Assembly: GCA_964291485.2 (NCBI GenBank)
Contig: OZ220225.1
Span: 62,001 to 126,000 of the forward strand
DNA length: 64,000 nucleotides
Source: Kistimonas sp964291485
Lineage (GTDB): Bacteria; Pseudomonadota; Gammaproteobacteria; Pseudomonadales; Endozoicomonadaceae
Direction of reading: 5' to 3'
Part shown: positions 45,100 through 53,714 of the stretch, piece after piece
Layout of the letters: each line of letters starts with the position of its first letter
Position numbering within the stretch: position 1 is the stretch's first letter
Position numbers and translations under genes: made by a program
Notes under the pieces: model-generated
Told to the model about the DNA's origin: nothing
Database searches by the model: none
Seen by the model: only the letters and a program-made list of their open reading frames with translations

Positions 45100-45798
45100 T
45101 CAGGCCGCCAATGCGGGACTATCGTAATACCAATGTACGCAGGCATCTGCCAGTAACGCCGTGGCATCCAGGCAGGACTCTGGTTGTTCCATGGCCAGCC
45201 GTGCCAGTCCGACCGGAATTTCCGTACATCCAAGGATCACGGCTTCAGCCCCCTGATCCTTTAAATCCGCAAAAATAGCTTCCATCATGGCTGTACCTTC
45301 CATCATGCGGCCGGCCTTGATCGCATAGATCGCCTCCATCATGCGAGCCTGTCCCAGTTCATCCGGCAATAGAGTCTGACCGCCCATTGCTTCAATCCGA
45401 CTCTGATATAGACCTGCCGCTACCGTTGCTGATGTCGCCATAACCCCAATGCGTGACAGGTTCCGCTGCTGAATCTCAGCCATGACGCAATCCAGAATGC
45501 TAATCATGGTAATGGAGGTCTCGGCCTGCAGACGTTCAAACCAGAAATGGGCCGTATTGCAGGGAATCACCACACAGGTGGCGCCGCTTTCTTCCAGTCG
45601 ATGCAACCCATTGAGCATGGCGGGGAAGGGGTCTTCACTGCCCTTGAGAATGCAGGCGCTGCGATCCGGGATCTGAGGCACATTATGCACCAGCATGGGA
45701 ATATGCTCCTGGTCAGAGCCAACCCCGCAGCGCATGACAACTTTCTGCATGAAATCGATGGTTGCCAGAGGCCCCATGCCTCCCAGAATACCGAGCAT
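45100..45798 (-). CDS. Aspartate/glutamate racemase family protein
   Basis: PLP-independent amino-acid racemase of 232 residues from the ATG at 45798 (MLGILGGMGPLATIDFMQKV). The two catalytic cysteines are in VVIPCNTAHFWF near residue 80 and VILGCTEIPVGL near 190. It fits the aspartate racemase group rather than MurI, judging from the N-terminal GGMGP motif. Product D-amino acids could enter the wall or be catabolised. Adjacent to a HypT-like regulator. Confidence 0.88.
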   Translation of the reverse strand: MLGILGGMGPLATIDFMQKVVMRCGVGSDQEHIPMLVHNVPQIPDRSACILKGSEDPFPAMLNGLHRLEESGATCVVIPCNTAHFWFERLQAETSITMISILDCVMAEIQQRNLSRIGVMATSATVAAGLYQSRIEAMGGQTLLPDELGQARMMEAIYAIKAGRMMEGTAMMEAIFADLKDQGAEAVILGCTEIPVGLARLAMEQPESCLDATALLADACVHWYYDSPALAA

Positions 45799-45963
45799 TG
45801 TCCTGTTCTCCTGCCAAAGCACACGCAGCCGGCCCTGTCAGAGTCCGGTGTCATGAATGATGATGACGTTATGATTCCCTGCCCAGCTGTCCCTGTGAAA
45901 TGCCCAAAAAGAAAGGCTAATGCCGGAACGGCAATCCGGGAGTAATGGGTAAAACTCGAACAG

Positions 45964-45988
45964 AAAAAACCTGCCTTACTGGCAGGTT
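45964..45988 (-). terminator. Rho-independent terminator of the His-rich protein gene
   Basis: An eight-base-pair stem (AACCTGCC with GGCAGGTT) and a five-base loop are followed by a T-run on the minus strand, about 65 bases after the stop at 46053. Confidence 0.85.
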
Positions 45989-46052
45989 CAAAGTACAAGT
46001 AATGATTGGATGGAATGTCCTGTCAGTGAGCCCAGATCTGATCTAATGCCTT

Positions 46053-46394
46053 TTAATAATCATCCCCATGATCATGACCATCATGCTTTTTCGGACGTTT
46101 CTTGTGGCCAACGGAACGATCATGGTCATGACCTTCATGATTGTCTGCTTTACTGCGAGGATGGTTATGCCCTTTATGCTCGCCCTTGGCGCGGCGTTTA
46201 GCCTTGATTTTTTCGCGCTGTTCCGGGCTAAGACTTTTCCACCAGGCCCGACGCTGCTCAGGCGTCATGTTCTTCAATTGTTCTTTAGTGACACGCTGAC
46301 CACCAGTACGGTCAGACTCCTGAGCCATTGACTCAGAACCAAATAGCATAAAACCCACTAAAATAATCGCAATTGACAATCCTTTGTTTGCCAT
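46053..46394 (-). CDS. Exported His-rich small protein
   Basis: Protein of 113 residues with a clear signal peptide (about 1-24, cleaved near SMA-QES). The mature part has two short Pro-Glu-Gln-Arg motifs (MTPEQRRAWW and LSPEQREKIK), as in many small exported proteins of the Spy/CpxP-like or DUF3106-like kind. A tail follows with His-Gly, Asp-His and Lys clusters (GHNHPRS, HEGHDHDRS, HDGHDHGDD). The tail should bind zinc, nickel or copper. It is a single-gene unit with its own terminator. Function not known; metal buffering in the periplasm is inferred, and zur-znuCB lies 1.8 kb away. Confidence 0.75.
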   Translation of the reverse strand: MANKGLSIAIILVGFMLFGSESMAQESDRTGGQRVTKEQLKNMTPEQRRAWWKSLSPEQREKIKAKRRAKGEHKGHNHPRSKADNHEGHDHDRSVGHKKRPKKHDGHDHGDDY

Positions 46395-46455
46395 GATGAC
46401 ACTCCCTGTCCGTCAGTCTTTTTTATGATAGTTGTAAACAACCCAGTGATAGCGC

Positions 46456-46674
46456 TCAATCTAGGCAAATACAGCGGGTCTGTTCTTTCACAAGGCAAGG
46501 TGGCAAAGGCATTGCCCGTCCTCGACTGGCGGCCAGCCTTTCACCAGACAGACGATTGGCGGCCAAAAAGCGTGCTTGTTGTTCGCTGTCAGCCCCAATG
46601 GTAATGGCTTCACTGTCATAATCCTCCCAAATACTGTCAGAGGGGTTAACAGGCTCAATACGGTATTGTGGCAT
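46456..46674 (-). CDS. Small hypothetical protein
   Basis: Protein of 72 residues starting MPQYRIEPVNPSDSIWEDY, not recognised. AAGGA lies seven bases before the ATG at 46674, which favours this start over the one at 46704. It is acidic at the front and has three cysteines near the end (PPCLVKEQTRCICLD). No membrane segment. It is independent of its neighbours. Confidence 0.6.
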   Translation of the reverse strand: MPQYRIEPVNPSDSIWEDYDSEAITIGADSEQQARFLAANRLSGERLAASRGRAMPLPPCLVKEQTRCICLD

Positions 46675-46980
46675 AATAAAGTCCTTTTTATCCCTTATAA
46701 CCAAATATCAAGGAGTGGATTATTATCCACTCAAAGAATCCTTCTATTCAGCCTATCATGTGGAATGGATGAAAAAAAACAGCCTTTTATCCTTTGCAGA
46801 GGGAACTTTCCAATCCATCTGAAATCTCAGCAAATACCAATACAATTGCAATGTAGTATTGACAAGCAGCGTTATTATCACAAAACAAAAAATCAAGATT
46901 AAAATTAAAATCTTCAAGTCAGGAACTACTCAGGATAGTCTGCACTCTAATACTAAAATGATTAGACGATTTGTATCATT

Positions 46981-48126
46981 ATGCTGACTTCAATTAGCTC
47001 AACAAACTCGATTATTAATTCATCACATGGACAGGCAACAAGTGTCCCTGCATCTAATAGCGGTATTTCCAATACTTTGGCAGGGGATATGAGAGCAGGC
47101 GCTGATCAAACAACACCAATACCTGCCCCAAAGACACTGTCTGATTATTTAATAAAAGGGGCAAAAGTGGCTCTGACAATAATCATTTCTCCTTTTGTAT
47201 TCATCATGTGCGCTGTAAGTTACGTTGTGGCTTATCTTAAGCTAAATATTGAAACTCTTATCAATCGCTACAAACACTATAAAAAATACCATCCTGGTAA
47301 CAAGTTGTGTCAACCTTTTGGGATGATTAATGAAAAAAGACAAATTTGTAATGACTTAGCGAATTGCTGCAGAACAATCATTTCATCCATTAATAGACTA
47401 AGAAATGATCCTATTTATAGAGCTGTATTCAACAAACTTATTTCAAATGAAACTTCAGCTGAGACTCGCGAAGTAATACAAAGGCTTGAAAATGAAGTAA
47501 ATCAACGCTACGAAGCTTTAAAAGCATTTATAATGGATATGTATAAAAATCCAGAAATAAGAAGCCAGTACCGCCAAGGGCATTCGGAGTTAAACGCCTT
47601 ATGCGAGGCATTTTCCCAGTCAACAACGTCCTTAATGAATAGCATTGAAAGTGCAGCGGGAGATCATATAAATATACCTCGAGCGGAAACCGTAAAGGCT
47701 GGTGAAACAGTTACGCTTTCCGAAAAAGTTGCAAGTTATCAAAATTGGTTCAGCAAACGGTTAGTTGCATACCGAAACAATGAAATTTGCCCCCATTGCT
47801 GCCCATTAAGTGTCTCCCATTTCGCGGAAATCCTGCCTTATTCATTACGCGCGATACTATTTACCTTACATAAACTGGTTTACTACCCATTCTTGGCAGC
47901 CGTGGGAGCCTACCGAACTGGCGAGATGGTTTTATCATGGATCTGGGGAACAAATACGCCAATCAACTATTTCCCATGGCACCCCGGAGAATCACACCGG
48001 TTTCCTTTCTCAACCAGTGAACATAAAGGTATGGAGGGAATATGGCCTGATACCTCGCACGCCTTAGCAGCAACCGCTGCAGGGGCCAATTCTCACATCC
48101 CTAGCCTTATTCCTACTTCTACATAA
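46981..48126 (+). CDS. AT-rich orphan membrane protein
   Basis: Protein of 381 residues I cannot assign. The first 50 residues are Ser/Thr/Asn-rich and disordered-looking. A long hydrophobic segment follows at about 62-88 (VALTIIISPFVFIMCAVSYVVAYLKL), then a helical middle region with many charged residues. A second hydrophobic stretch near 285-320 contains ILPYSLRAILFTLHKLVYYPFLAAVG. The gene is AT-rich against the core and stands where Pseudomonas-type genomes keep znuA next to zur. It could be an acquired effector or an inclusion-type membrane protein; this is a guess. Confidence 0.68.
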   Translation: MLTSISSTNSIINSSHGQATSVPASNSGISNTLAGDMRAGADQTTPIPAPKTLSDYLIKGAKVALTIIISPFVFIMCAVSYVVAYLKLNIETLINRYKHYKKYHPGNKLCQPFGMINEKRQICNDLANCCRTIISSINRLRNDPIYRAVFNKLISNETSAETREVIQRLENEVNQRYEALKAFIMDMYKNPEIRSQYRQGHSELNALCEAFSQSTTSLMNSIESAAGDHINIPRAETVKAGETVTLSEKVASYQNWFSKRLVAYRNNEICPHCCPLSVSHFAEILPYSLRAILFTLHKLVYYPFLAAVGAYRTGEMVLSWIWGTNTPINYFPWHPGESHRFPFSTSEHKGMEGIWPDTSHALAATAAGANSHIPSLIPTST

Positions 48127-48158
48127 GTCATTCATCTCAATAATATTCAGCACAATAG

Positions 48159-48173
48159 TGTTATAATGTATCG
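48159..48173 (+). promoter_or_regulatory. Candidate Zur operator upstream of zur
   Basis: TGTTATAATGTATCG matches the left half of the gammaproteobacterial Zur box (TGTTATANTATAACA) and is weaker on the right. It ends about 27 bases before the zur start and would allow zinc-dependent control of zur-znuC-znuB. Confidence 0.5.
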
Positions 48174-48200
48174 TTTTCTGTTTTTTATGGACCCTCTCCC

Positions 48201-48686
48201 TTGCAGATTAACGATACAGCATGTTCTCCTCACAACCATGAGCATTGCATCACCAGTGCACTTGATCAGGCGGAAAAACTCTGCCAAAAGCAGGGCGCCC
48301 GCCTGACACCACTCCGACGCCAGGTACTGGAACTGGTCTGGCAAAGCCACAAGCCGGTCGGCGCTTATGACATCCTGGCGATGTTGTCTCAAACACAGGA
48401 GCGCAGCGCTGCGCCTCCCACTGTTTACCGGGCACTGGATTTTCTTCAGTCTCAGGGGCTTGTCCATCGAATCGCCTCGCTGAACGCCTATATCGGCTGC
48501 CCTCATCCCGAACAACCTCATGAGAGTTCGTTCCTGATCTGTGAACAGTGCCGCACCACCGTTGAACTGGATAATGCCGTGATCAACACCGCTATCGCAC
48601 AGGCTGCCGATACCAGCGGTTTTCTGGTCAACCACTCCAATATCGAACTGACCGGACTGTGCCCCAACTGTCGGAAACCGGATTAA
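48201..48686 (+). CDS. zur: Zinc uptake regulator Zur
   Basis: Fur-family repressor of 161 residues. RLTPLRRQVLELVWQSHKPVGAYDIL and APPTVYRALDFLQSQGLVHRI form the winged helix. Cys-x2-Cys pairs (CEQCRTT and CPNC at the C-terminus) hold structural zinc, and a CxHP (CPHPEQPHES) segment supports Zur over Fur. The start is the TTG at 48201, since no in-frame ATG precedes the DNA-binding part. The stop overlaps the znuC start (TAATG), so the two are translationally coupled. Confidence 0.92.
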   Translation: MQINDTACSPHNHEHCITSALDQAEKLCQKQGARLTPLRRQVLELVWQSHKPVGAYDILAMLSQTQERSAAPPTVYRALDFLQSQGLVHRIASLNAYIGCPHPEQPHESSFLICEQCRTTVELDNAVINTAIAQAADTSGFLVNHSNIELTGLCPNCRKPD

Positions 48687-49483
48687 TGAACAACCCGTTA
48701 CTGCAGCTGAAAAGTGCCAGTGTCTGCTTTCAGGGCCGTACGGTGCTGGAGGCGATCGATCTGACTCTCAACCGGGGCGAGATCGTCACCCTGATCGGCC
48801 CCAATGGCGCCGGCAAAACCACCCTGGTTCGTGTCGTGCTCGGCCTTTTGAAGCCTGATACCGGGCATCGAACCCTGACCTCCGGCATTACGATTGGCTA
48901 CATGCCACAAAAGCTGCATGTGGAGCCCAGCATGCCGCTGTCTGTCCAACGGTTTCTGGCACTTGCCGGCGCCAACAGGAAAAACATCAACGCGGCCCTG
49001 GCCAAAACCGGCGTCCCCCATGTCAGCGAAAGCCCCCTGCAAACCCTCTCCGGCGGTGAAATGCAGCGGGTTTTACTGGCCCGTGCCCTATTGCGAAAAC
49101 CCGATCTGCTGGTCTTAGACGAGCCGGTACAGGGCGTTGATGTGAATGGCCAGAAAGAACTGTATCACCTGATCGGCCAGCTTCGGGATGAAACCGGCTG
49201 CGGCGTATTGATGGTCTCCCACGACCTGCACCTGGTCATGGCGGCTACCGACCGGGTGATCTGCCTAAACAGCCATGTCTGCTGCTCCGGTCACCCGCAG
49301 CAGGTCAGCCGTCACCCGGCCTACCTGAAACTCTTTGGCGGGGAATCGGAAGAACTGGCCGTCTACAGCCATCACCATGACCACCAGCACGCTTCCTGCG
49401 GTGAGGTCATTCCTGAATCCTCAACGGACGCTTCCACCACCGAACACACACGGACGCAAAAACATGCCGGATTTTCTGCTTAA
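48686..49483 (+). CDS. znuC: Zinc ABC transporter ATP-binding protein ZnuC
   Basis: ATPase of the high-affinity zinc importer, 265 residues from the ATG at 48686. Walker A is GPNGAGKTT near residue 40, the signature is TLSGGEMQRVLLAR, and Walker B is LLVLDEPVQGVD. The C-terminal tail carries a His cluster (YSHHHDHQH), common in ZnuC and likely zinc-sensing. It overlaps zur by one base and znuB by 20 bases, giving a tight zur-znuC-znuB operon. Confidence 0.95.
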   Translation: MNNPLLQLKSASVCFQGRTVLEAIDLTLNRGEIVTLIGPNGAGKTTLVRVVLGLLKPDTGHRTLTSGITIGYMPQKLHVEPSMPLSVQRFLALAGANRKNINAALAKTGVPHVSESPLQTLSGGEMQRVLLARALLRKPDLLVLDEPVQGVDVNGQKELYHLIGQLRDETGCGVLMVSHDLHLVMAATDRVICLNSHVCCSGHPQQVSRHPAYLKLFGGESEELAVYSHHHDHQHASCGEVIPESSTDASTTEHTRTQKHAGFSA

Positions 49484-50249
49484 CGCCTTGCTGGCCGGAC
49501 TGGGCGTCGCCCTGGTCGCCGGTCCTCTCGGGGCGTTTGTCGTATGGCGAAGGATGGCCTATTTTGGCGATACACTGTCTCACTCAGCCCTGTTTGGCGT
49601 TGCCCTTGGTCTGCTGCTCGATATCAACCTGAATATTGCCGTTATGGTCTGCTGTGTCGTGCTGGCCCTGTTCCTGGTCGCCTTGCAGCAGAAACGCTTC
49701 ATTGCGACGGACACCCTGCTGGGTATACTGGCGCACAGCGCACTCAGCCTGGGTCTTGTTGCTGTCAGTTTCATGGATAATGTCCGCATCGACCTGATGG
49801 CTTACCTGTTTGGTGATCTGCTGGCCGTTGGCACCGAGGATCTGTTCTGGATCTATGGCGGTGGAGCGCTGGTTATGGCGCTGCTGATGTGGCTGTGGCG
49901 GCCATTACTCGCCATCACCGTGCACGAGGAACTGGCCGAGGTCGAAGGTATTCCCGTGCGCAAGATACGGCTGGCGCTGATGGTGCTGATTGCCCTGGTC
50001 ATTGCCGTTGCCATGAAGATCGTCGGTGTCCTGCTGATTACCGCCATGTTGATTATTCCTGCGGCCACGGCCCAGCGGCTAGCGCGCACGCCTGAGCAAA
50101 TGGCCATCGGCGCCAGTCTGTGCGGCATGCTGGCGGTACTGGGCGGTCTGGCACTGTCGTGGTACCAGGATACGCCAGCCGGTCCCTCCGTGGTGGTCTG
50201 CAGCACACTACTCTTCCTGCTGACGCTGGCTTTACCGCAACGTCGTTAA
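49464..50249 (+). CDS. znuB: Zinc ABC transporter permease ZnuB
   Basis: Inner-membrane channel subunit of 261 residues with about eight hydrophobic helices. It starts MPDFLLNALLAGLGVALVAGPLG at 49464, within the end of znuC. The WRRMAYFGDTLSHSALFGVALG stretch near residue 30 and GVLLITAMLIIPAATAQRLA near 190 are typical of the ABC-3 permease family. Zinc would be delivered by ZnuA, whose gene is not adjacent here. Confidence 0.95.
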   Translation: MPDFLLNALLAGLGVALVAGPLGAFVVWRRMAYFGDTLSHSALFGVALGLLLDINLNIAVMVCCVVLALFLVALQQKRFIATDTLLGILAHSALSLGLVAVSFMDNVRIDLMAYLFGDLLAVGTEDLFWIYGGGALVMALLMWLWRPLLAITVHEELAEVEGIPVRKIRLALMVLIALVIAVAMKIVGVLLITAMLIIPAATAQRLARTPEQMAIGASLCGMLAVLGGLALSWYQDTPAGPSVVVCSTLLFLLTLALPQRR

Positions 50250-50269
50250 CTGTGATCAGGATTTTCACC

Positions 50270-50914
50270 ATGAACGATACGCTGAAAACGATTTTAGAAA
50301 ACCGCTACACCACCAAGGTCTTCGATCCCGACTGGCCGGCTGACGAGCAGAAAGTGCACACCCTGATTGAGACACTGCGCCTGGCGCCGTCGTCCATCAA
50401 CAGCCAGCCCTGGCATTTCTTTGTTATCTCCAACCCTGACGAGCGTGCACGTCTTGCTGAATCGGCCTGGGACAATAACAAGCCCAAGTTCTGCGATGCC
50501 TCGCACCTGTTTGTGTTCTGTGCGAAAACCCAGTTTGATGAAAACGACGTCCATGCCATTGAAGAACTGACAGCCGGTGTCCGCGGTATGGAAATCGACG
50601 AAGAACGGCTGAATATGCTGACCAGCTTTGTCTCTGGCAAACCCTCGGAAGAGCGCAGCCAATGGCTCAAACAGCAGGTTTACCTGGCCTTTGGCCAATT
50701 CCTGTTATCCTGCGCCATTCTTGATCTGGATGCCTGCCCGATGGAAGGTTTCAGCACCGAAATGCTGGATGAACTGATGGGGTTAAAAGCCCGTGGGCTG
50801 ACCAGCGTCGTGTTGGGGCTTGTAGGCAATCATGCAGAAGGGGACTTCAACCATCCCACCCAGGCACCTAAAGTTCGATTCCCGAAAGAACAGGTTGTGA
50901 CCGAAATCCGCTAA
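50270..50914 (+). CDS. Nitroreductase family oxidoreductase
   Basis: FMN-dependent NAD(P)H oxidoreductase of 214 residues, starting MNDTLKTILENRYTTKVFDP at 50270. RYTTKVFD and APSSINSQPWHFFV bind flavin, and the GLTSVVLGLVGNHAEGDFN and KVRFPKEQVV ends fit NfsB-like proteins such as the dihydropteridine reductase/nitroreductase of E. coli. It lies 20 bases after znuB and may be read from the same promoter, though a link to zinc is not known. Confidence 0.9.
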   Translation: MNDTLKTILENRYTTKVFDPDWPADEQKVHTLIETLRLAPSSINSQPWHFFVISNPDERARLAESAWDNNKPKFCDASHLFVFCAKTQFDENDVHAIEELTAGVRGMEIDEERLNMLTSFVSGKPSEERSQWLKQQVYLAFGQFLLSCAILDLDACPMEGFSTEMLDELMGLKARGLTSVVLGLVGNHAEGDFNHPTQAPKVRFPKEQVVTEIR

Positions 50915-50923
50915 CAGTCAGGC

Positions 50924-51568
50924 CTAAAAACCACGATCAACCGCTTGCAGACTCTTCGCCAGTTGAGTGGCCACCAAGGGGGGACGGATAAATCCATGAT
51001 AATCCCCCTTTGGATTGACCAGCACCACATTCGCGCTGTGCTCAACCAGATAATCATCCTTTGTTGTATCACCCACCGGCGTGAAGGCCACATTTAACTG
51101 CCGGGTGAGTTCATAAATACTGGCCATGTCTCCGGTAACACCCACAAAGTCGCGATTGAAGAACGGCACATATTTTGCCAGTTTGGCCGGGTTATCCCGT
51201 TGTGGATCCACCGTCACCATCACCACTTTGAAGCGTTTGGCCAATTCGTTGTCCAATTCCTGAAGCTCCAGGCTCAGCTCATTTAATTTAGCCAGTGTCG
51301 TCGGGCAAACATCCGGACAGAACGTGAAACCGAAATAGAGGAGCGTCCAGTGGTCTTTCATGTTATCCACAGAGAATGACTGACTCTCATGATTGACCAG
51401 TGGCGCCATGGAAAAAGTGCGCGGTGTTTCAAAAATAAAAACACCATTGTCACGCAGCTTTTCCCTGTCGAGCGGCGGAGACTGTGTGAATTTATTGAAT
51501 GTCAGCCCCAGAATGACCGCAACCACCGCCAGCAGGGCAAATACTGTCATTCGGACTGATTTCGTCAT
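50924..51568 (-). CDS. SCO1/SenC copper chaperone
   Basis: Membrane-anchored thioredoxin-fold protein of 214 residues that loads copper into the CuA site of cytochrome c oxidase subunit II. One N-terminal membrane helix lies at about 8-25. The copper motif is Cys-x3-Cys in FTFCPDVCPTTLAKL. The distal His is in YLVEHSANVVLVNPKG. The start at 51568 avoids an N-terminal extension read into the upstream gene. It is last in the leftward oxidase assembly run, eight bases from the heme O synthase gene. Confidence 0.93.
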   Translation of the reverse strand: MTKSVRMTVFALLAVVAVILGLTFNKFTQSPPLDREKLRDNGVFIFETPRTFSMAPLVNHESQSFSVDNMKDHWTLLYFGFTFCPDVCPTTLAKLNELSLELQELDNELAKRFKVVMVTVDPQRDNPAKLAKYVPFFNRDFVGVTGDMASIYELTRQLNVAFTPVGDTTKDDYLVEHSANVVLVNPKGDYHGFIRPPLVATQLAKSLQAVDRGF

Positions 51569-51575
51569 GGCATCC

Positions 51576-52472
51576 TCACAACGGCAAATAGTGATCCACC
51601 AGCAACACCACAAACAGTAGCATCAGATAAGTGATGGAGTAGTGGAATGTCTTGATGGCAGCATGCTTGCGTGTTCCGCGATACAGAACCGTTGCCCAAT
51701 ACATAAAGCGCAGTCCCAACACAGTTGCACCTGTCAGGTAAATCAAACCACTCATACCAGTCAGGAAGGGCAGCAGGCTGACCAAAAACATCACGATGGT
51801 GTAGAGCATGATATGCAGCTTGGTGTACTGCTCACCGTGGGTGACAGGCAACATCGGGATATCCGCCTTGGCATATTCATCTTTGCGGTGAATGGCCAAC
51901 GCCCAGAAATGAGGAGGGGTCCAGGCAAAGATTATCAGCACCAGCAGCAGCGCATTGCCCTGGAAAGTCCCCGTAACCGCCGTCCAGCCCAGCAGGGGAG
52001 GGGCGGCACCAGCAATGCCGCCAATGACGATATTCTGTGGTGTGGCGCGCTTGAGTATGGAGGTATAGATCACCGCGTAGCCCACCAGGGACGCCAGTGT
52101 CAGCCAGGCGGTCAACGCATTCACCATCGTGATCAACACCGCCATACCCAGCACACCGATCACCAACGCAAAGGCCAGTGCCGCGGCAGGCTCAACTTTA
52201 CCCGTCGCTACCGGGCGCTTGTGGGTTCGTGCCATCAACAGATCAATACGGCGATCAACGATATGGTTGATGACCGCGGCGGACGCTGCACATAAGCCAA
52301 TACCCACATTGCCAAACAGCAGGATATCCAGAGGAACCATGCCCGATGTTGCCAGGCACATACCGATCACGGCAGTCAGCAGCATCAGTGCGACAACCTT
52401 CGGTTTGCACAGTTCCAGATAGTCACGCCAGCCAGCCGGTTGGGCTGCCAGCTCAAGTTTGTTTGTCGTCAT
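51576..52472 (-). CDS. ctaB: Protoheme IX farnesyltransferase (heme O synthase)
   Basis: Integral membrane prenyltransferase of 298 residues that adds a farnesyl group to haem b, the first step toward haem A. The start is MTTNKLELAAQPAGWRDYLELCKPKVV at 52472. The Mg-binding Asp motifs are in NHIVDRRIDLLMARTHKRPVATG and the second loop near HRKDEYAKADIPMLPV. Several membrane helices follow. It is equivalent to cyoE, but the neighbours (ctaA, SCO, coxABC) indicate the aa3 oxidase pathway. Confidence 0.95.
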   Translation of the reverse strand: MTTNKLELAAQPAGWRDYLELCKPKVVALMLLTAVIGMCLATSGMVPLDILLFGNVGIGLCAASAAVINHIVDRRIDLLMARTHKRPVATGKVEPAAALAFALVIGVLGMAVLITMVNALTAWLTLASLVGYAVIYTSILKRATPQNIVIGGIAGAAPPLLGWTAVTGTFQGNALLLVLIIFAWTPPHFWALAIHRKDEYAKADIPMLPVTHGEQYTKLHIMLYTIVMFLVSLLPFLTGMSGLIYLTGATVLGLRFMYWATVLYRGTRKHAAIKTFHYSITYLMLLFVVLLVDHYLPL

Positions 52473-52544
52473 AACATCCCCTTTCTTATAGTCACTTCCA
52501 TGCCATTTTTGTAAGGAATATTGCCGAATTTCTCTTCCTCTCAA

Positions 52545-53600
52545 CTAAACGACTGTGTTGCGATTCACGGCAGAGAGCCGGTAATTAAAGGCGATAATCG
52601 TCGCCAGAAGAAATGCGCCGCCCAGGTTATGTGCCACAGCAACAGGCAACGGTAGATAAAACACAATGTTGCTGATCCCCAACGCCACCTGTACCCCAAG
52701 TGCAATGGTGACCAGGGCCGTTAAGAACGGCAGACTTTTATCGTTCATGGGATTCCTGCGCAGCCATAAAAATGCCGCAGCAATCATCAGCAGCACAATC
52801 ACCGTCGTTGCTACGGCACCTATCCTGTGGACGAAATGAATCGCTGTACGGGCTGCGCTATCCATCTGTCCGCCCAGATAATTCGGACCAATAGACTGTG
52901 CGAGGTCAAAACCCTCCGCGAAATCCAGCTCAGGCAGCCAGACACCATGACAGGTAGGAAAATCCGGACATGCCAGCGCCGCATAATTGGAACTGGTCCA
53001 CCCTCCAAGAAAGATCTGAACAATCACCACCAGTAGTGCCACACCGCCCAACCGTTTCAGTGTGGTGACGGGTTGGCCTGACAAAGTTTTCACCGAAAGG
53101 GGGCTGAGCCGCAATGTCAAAAGCATTAACAAACTGAGCGTGGCAAACCCACCCAGCAAATGAGCGGTGACAACCTGGGGCCAGAGTTTGAGGGTTACCG
53201 TCCACATACCAAACAACGCCTGACAGATAATCAATCCAAGAATAAACAAGGGCAGTTTCAATGGCAGACGCTGTTCTGTGGGTTGTTTCCGGGCCCGCCA
53301 GGCGAACACCGCAATAGCAGTAACCAGCAGCAATAATGTGCCGGCCACATAGCGGTGAATCATCTCCGCCCAGCCTTTGAAGATATCCACCGGATCATCT
53401 GGAAAACGGGCTTGTGCGGTGGCAATTTCGTGCGCTTCATCAGGCACGGTGAGGAAACCGTAACAGCCGGGCCAGTCAGGACAGCCAAGTCCCGCATGCA
53501 CCAGCCGTGTCCACGCCCCCAAGCCAACAACGACAACGGACAAACAGGTGGCGACAAGCGATAAGATAAACAGACGTCGTTGCTGTGGAGCTACTGTCAT
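52545..53600 (-). CDS. ctaA: Heme A synthase
   Basis: Membrane oxidoreductase of 351 residues that converts haem O to haem A. It has about eight helices in two repeated halves, with paired histidines near EMIHRYVAGTLLL and IHFVHRIGAVATTV in each half as haem ligands. Cys-Pro pairs in the periplasmic loops (CPDWPGC and CPDFPTC) match the disulfide-bearing extracellular loops of many CtaA proteins. It sits 72 bases upstream of ctaB in the oxidase assembly run. Confidence 0.95.
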   Translation of the reverse strand: MTVAPQQRRLFILSLVATCLSVVVVGLGAWTRLVHAGLGCPDWPGCYGFLTVPDEAHEIATAQARFPDDPVDIFKGWAEMIHRYVAGTLLLLVTAIAVFAWRARKQPTEQRLPLKLPLFILGLIICQALFGMWTVTLKLWPQVVTAHLLGGFATLSLLMLLTLRLSPLSVKTLSGQPVTTLKRLGGVALLVVIVQIFLGGWTSSNYAALACPDFPTCHGVWLPELDFAEGFDLAQSIGPNYLGGQMDSAARTAIHFVHRIGAVATTVIVLLMIAAAFLWLRRNPMNDKSLPFLTALVTIALGVQVALGISNIVFYLPLPVAVAHNLGGAFLLATIIAFNYRLSAVNRNTVV

Positions 53601-53714
53601 ATGGCATTCTCCCTGGTCTCGACTGCGTATCCCTCGCAGTTACACCGATTGTTATAGTTGCTTTTAGCGTGTAACGGATGCCGGACTGCCTTTACGACAT
53701 AGTTCTTCTATTCT

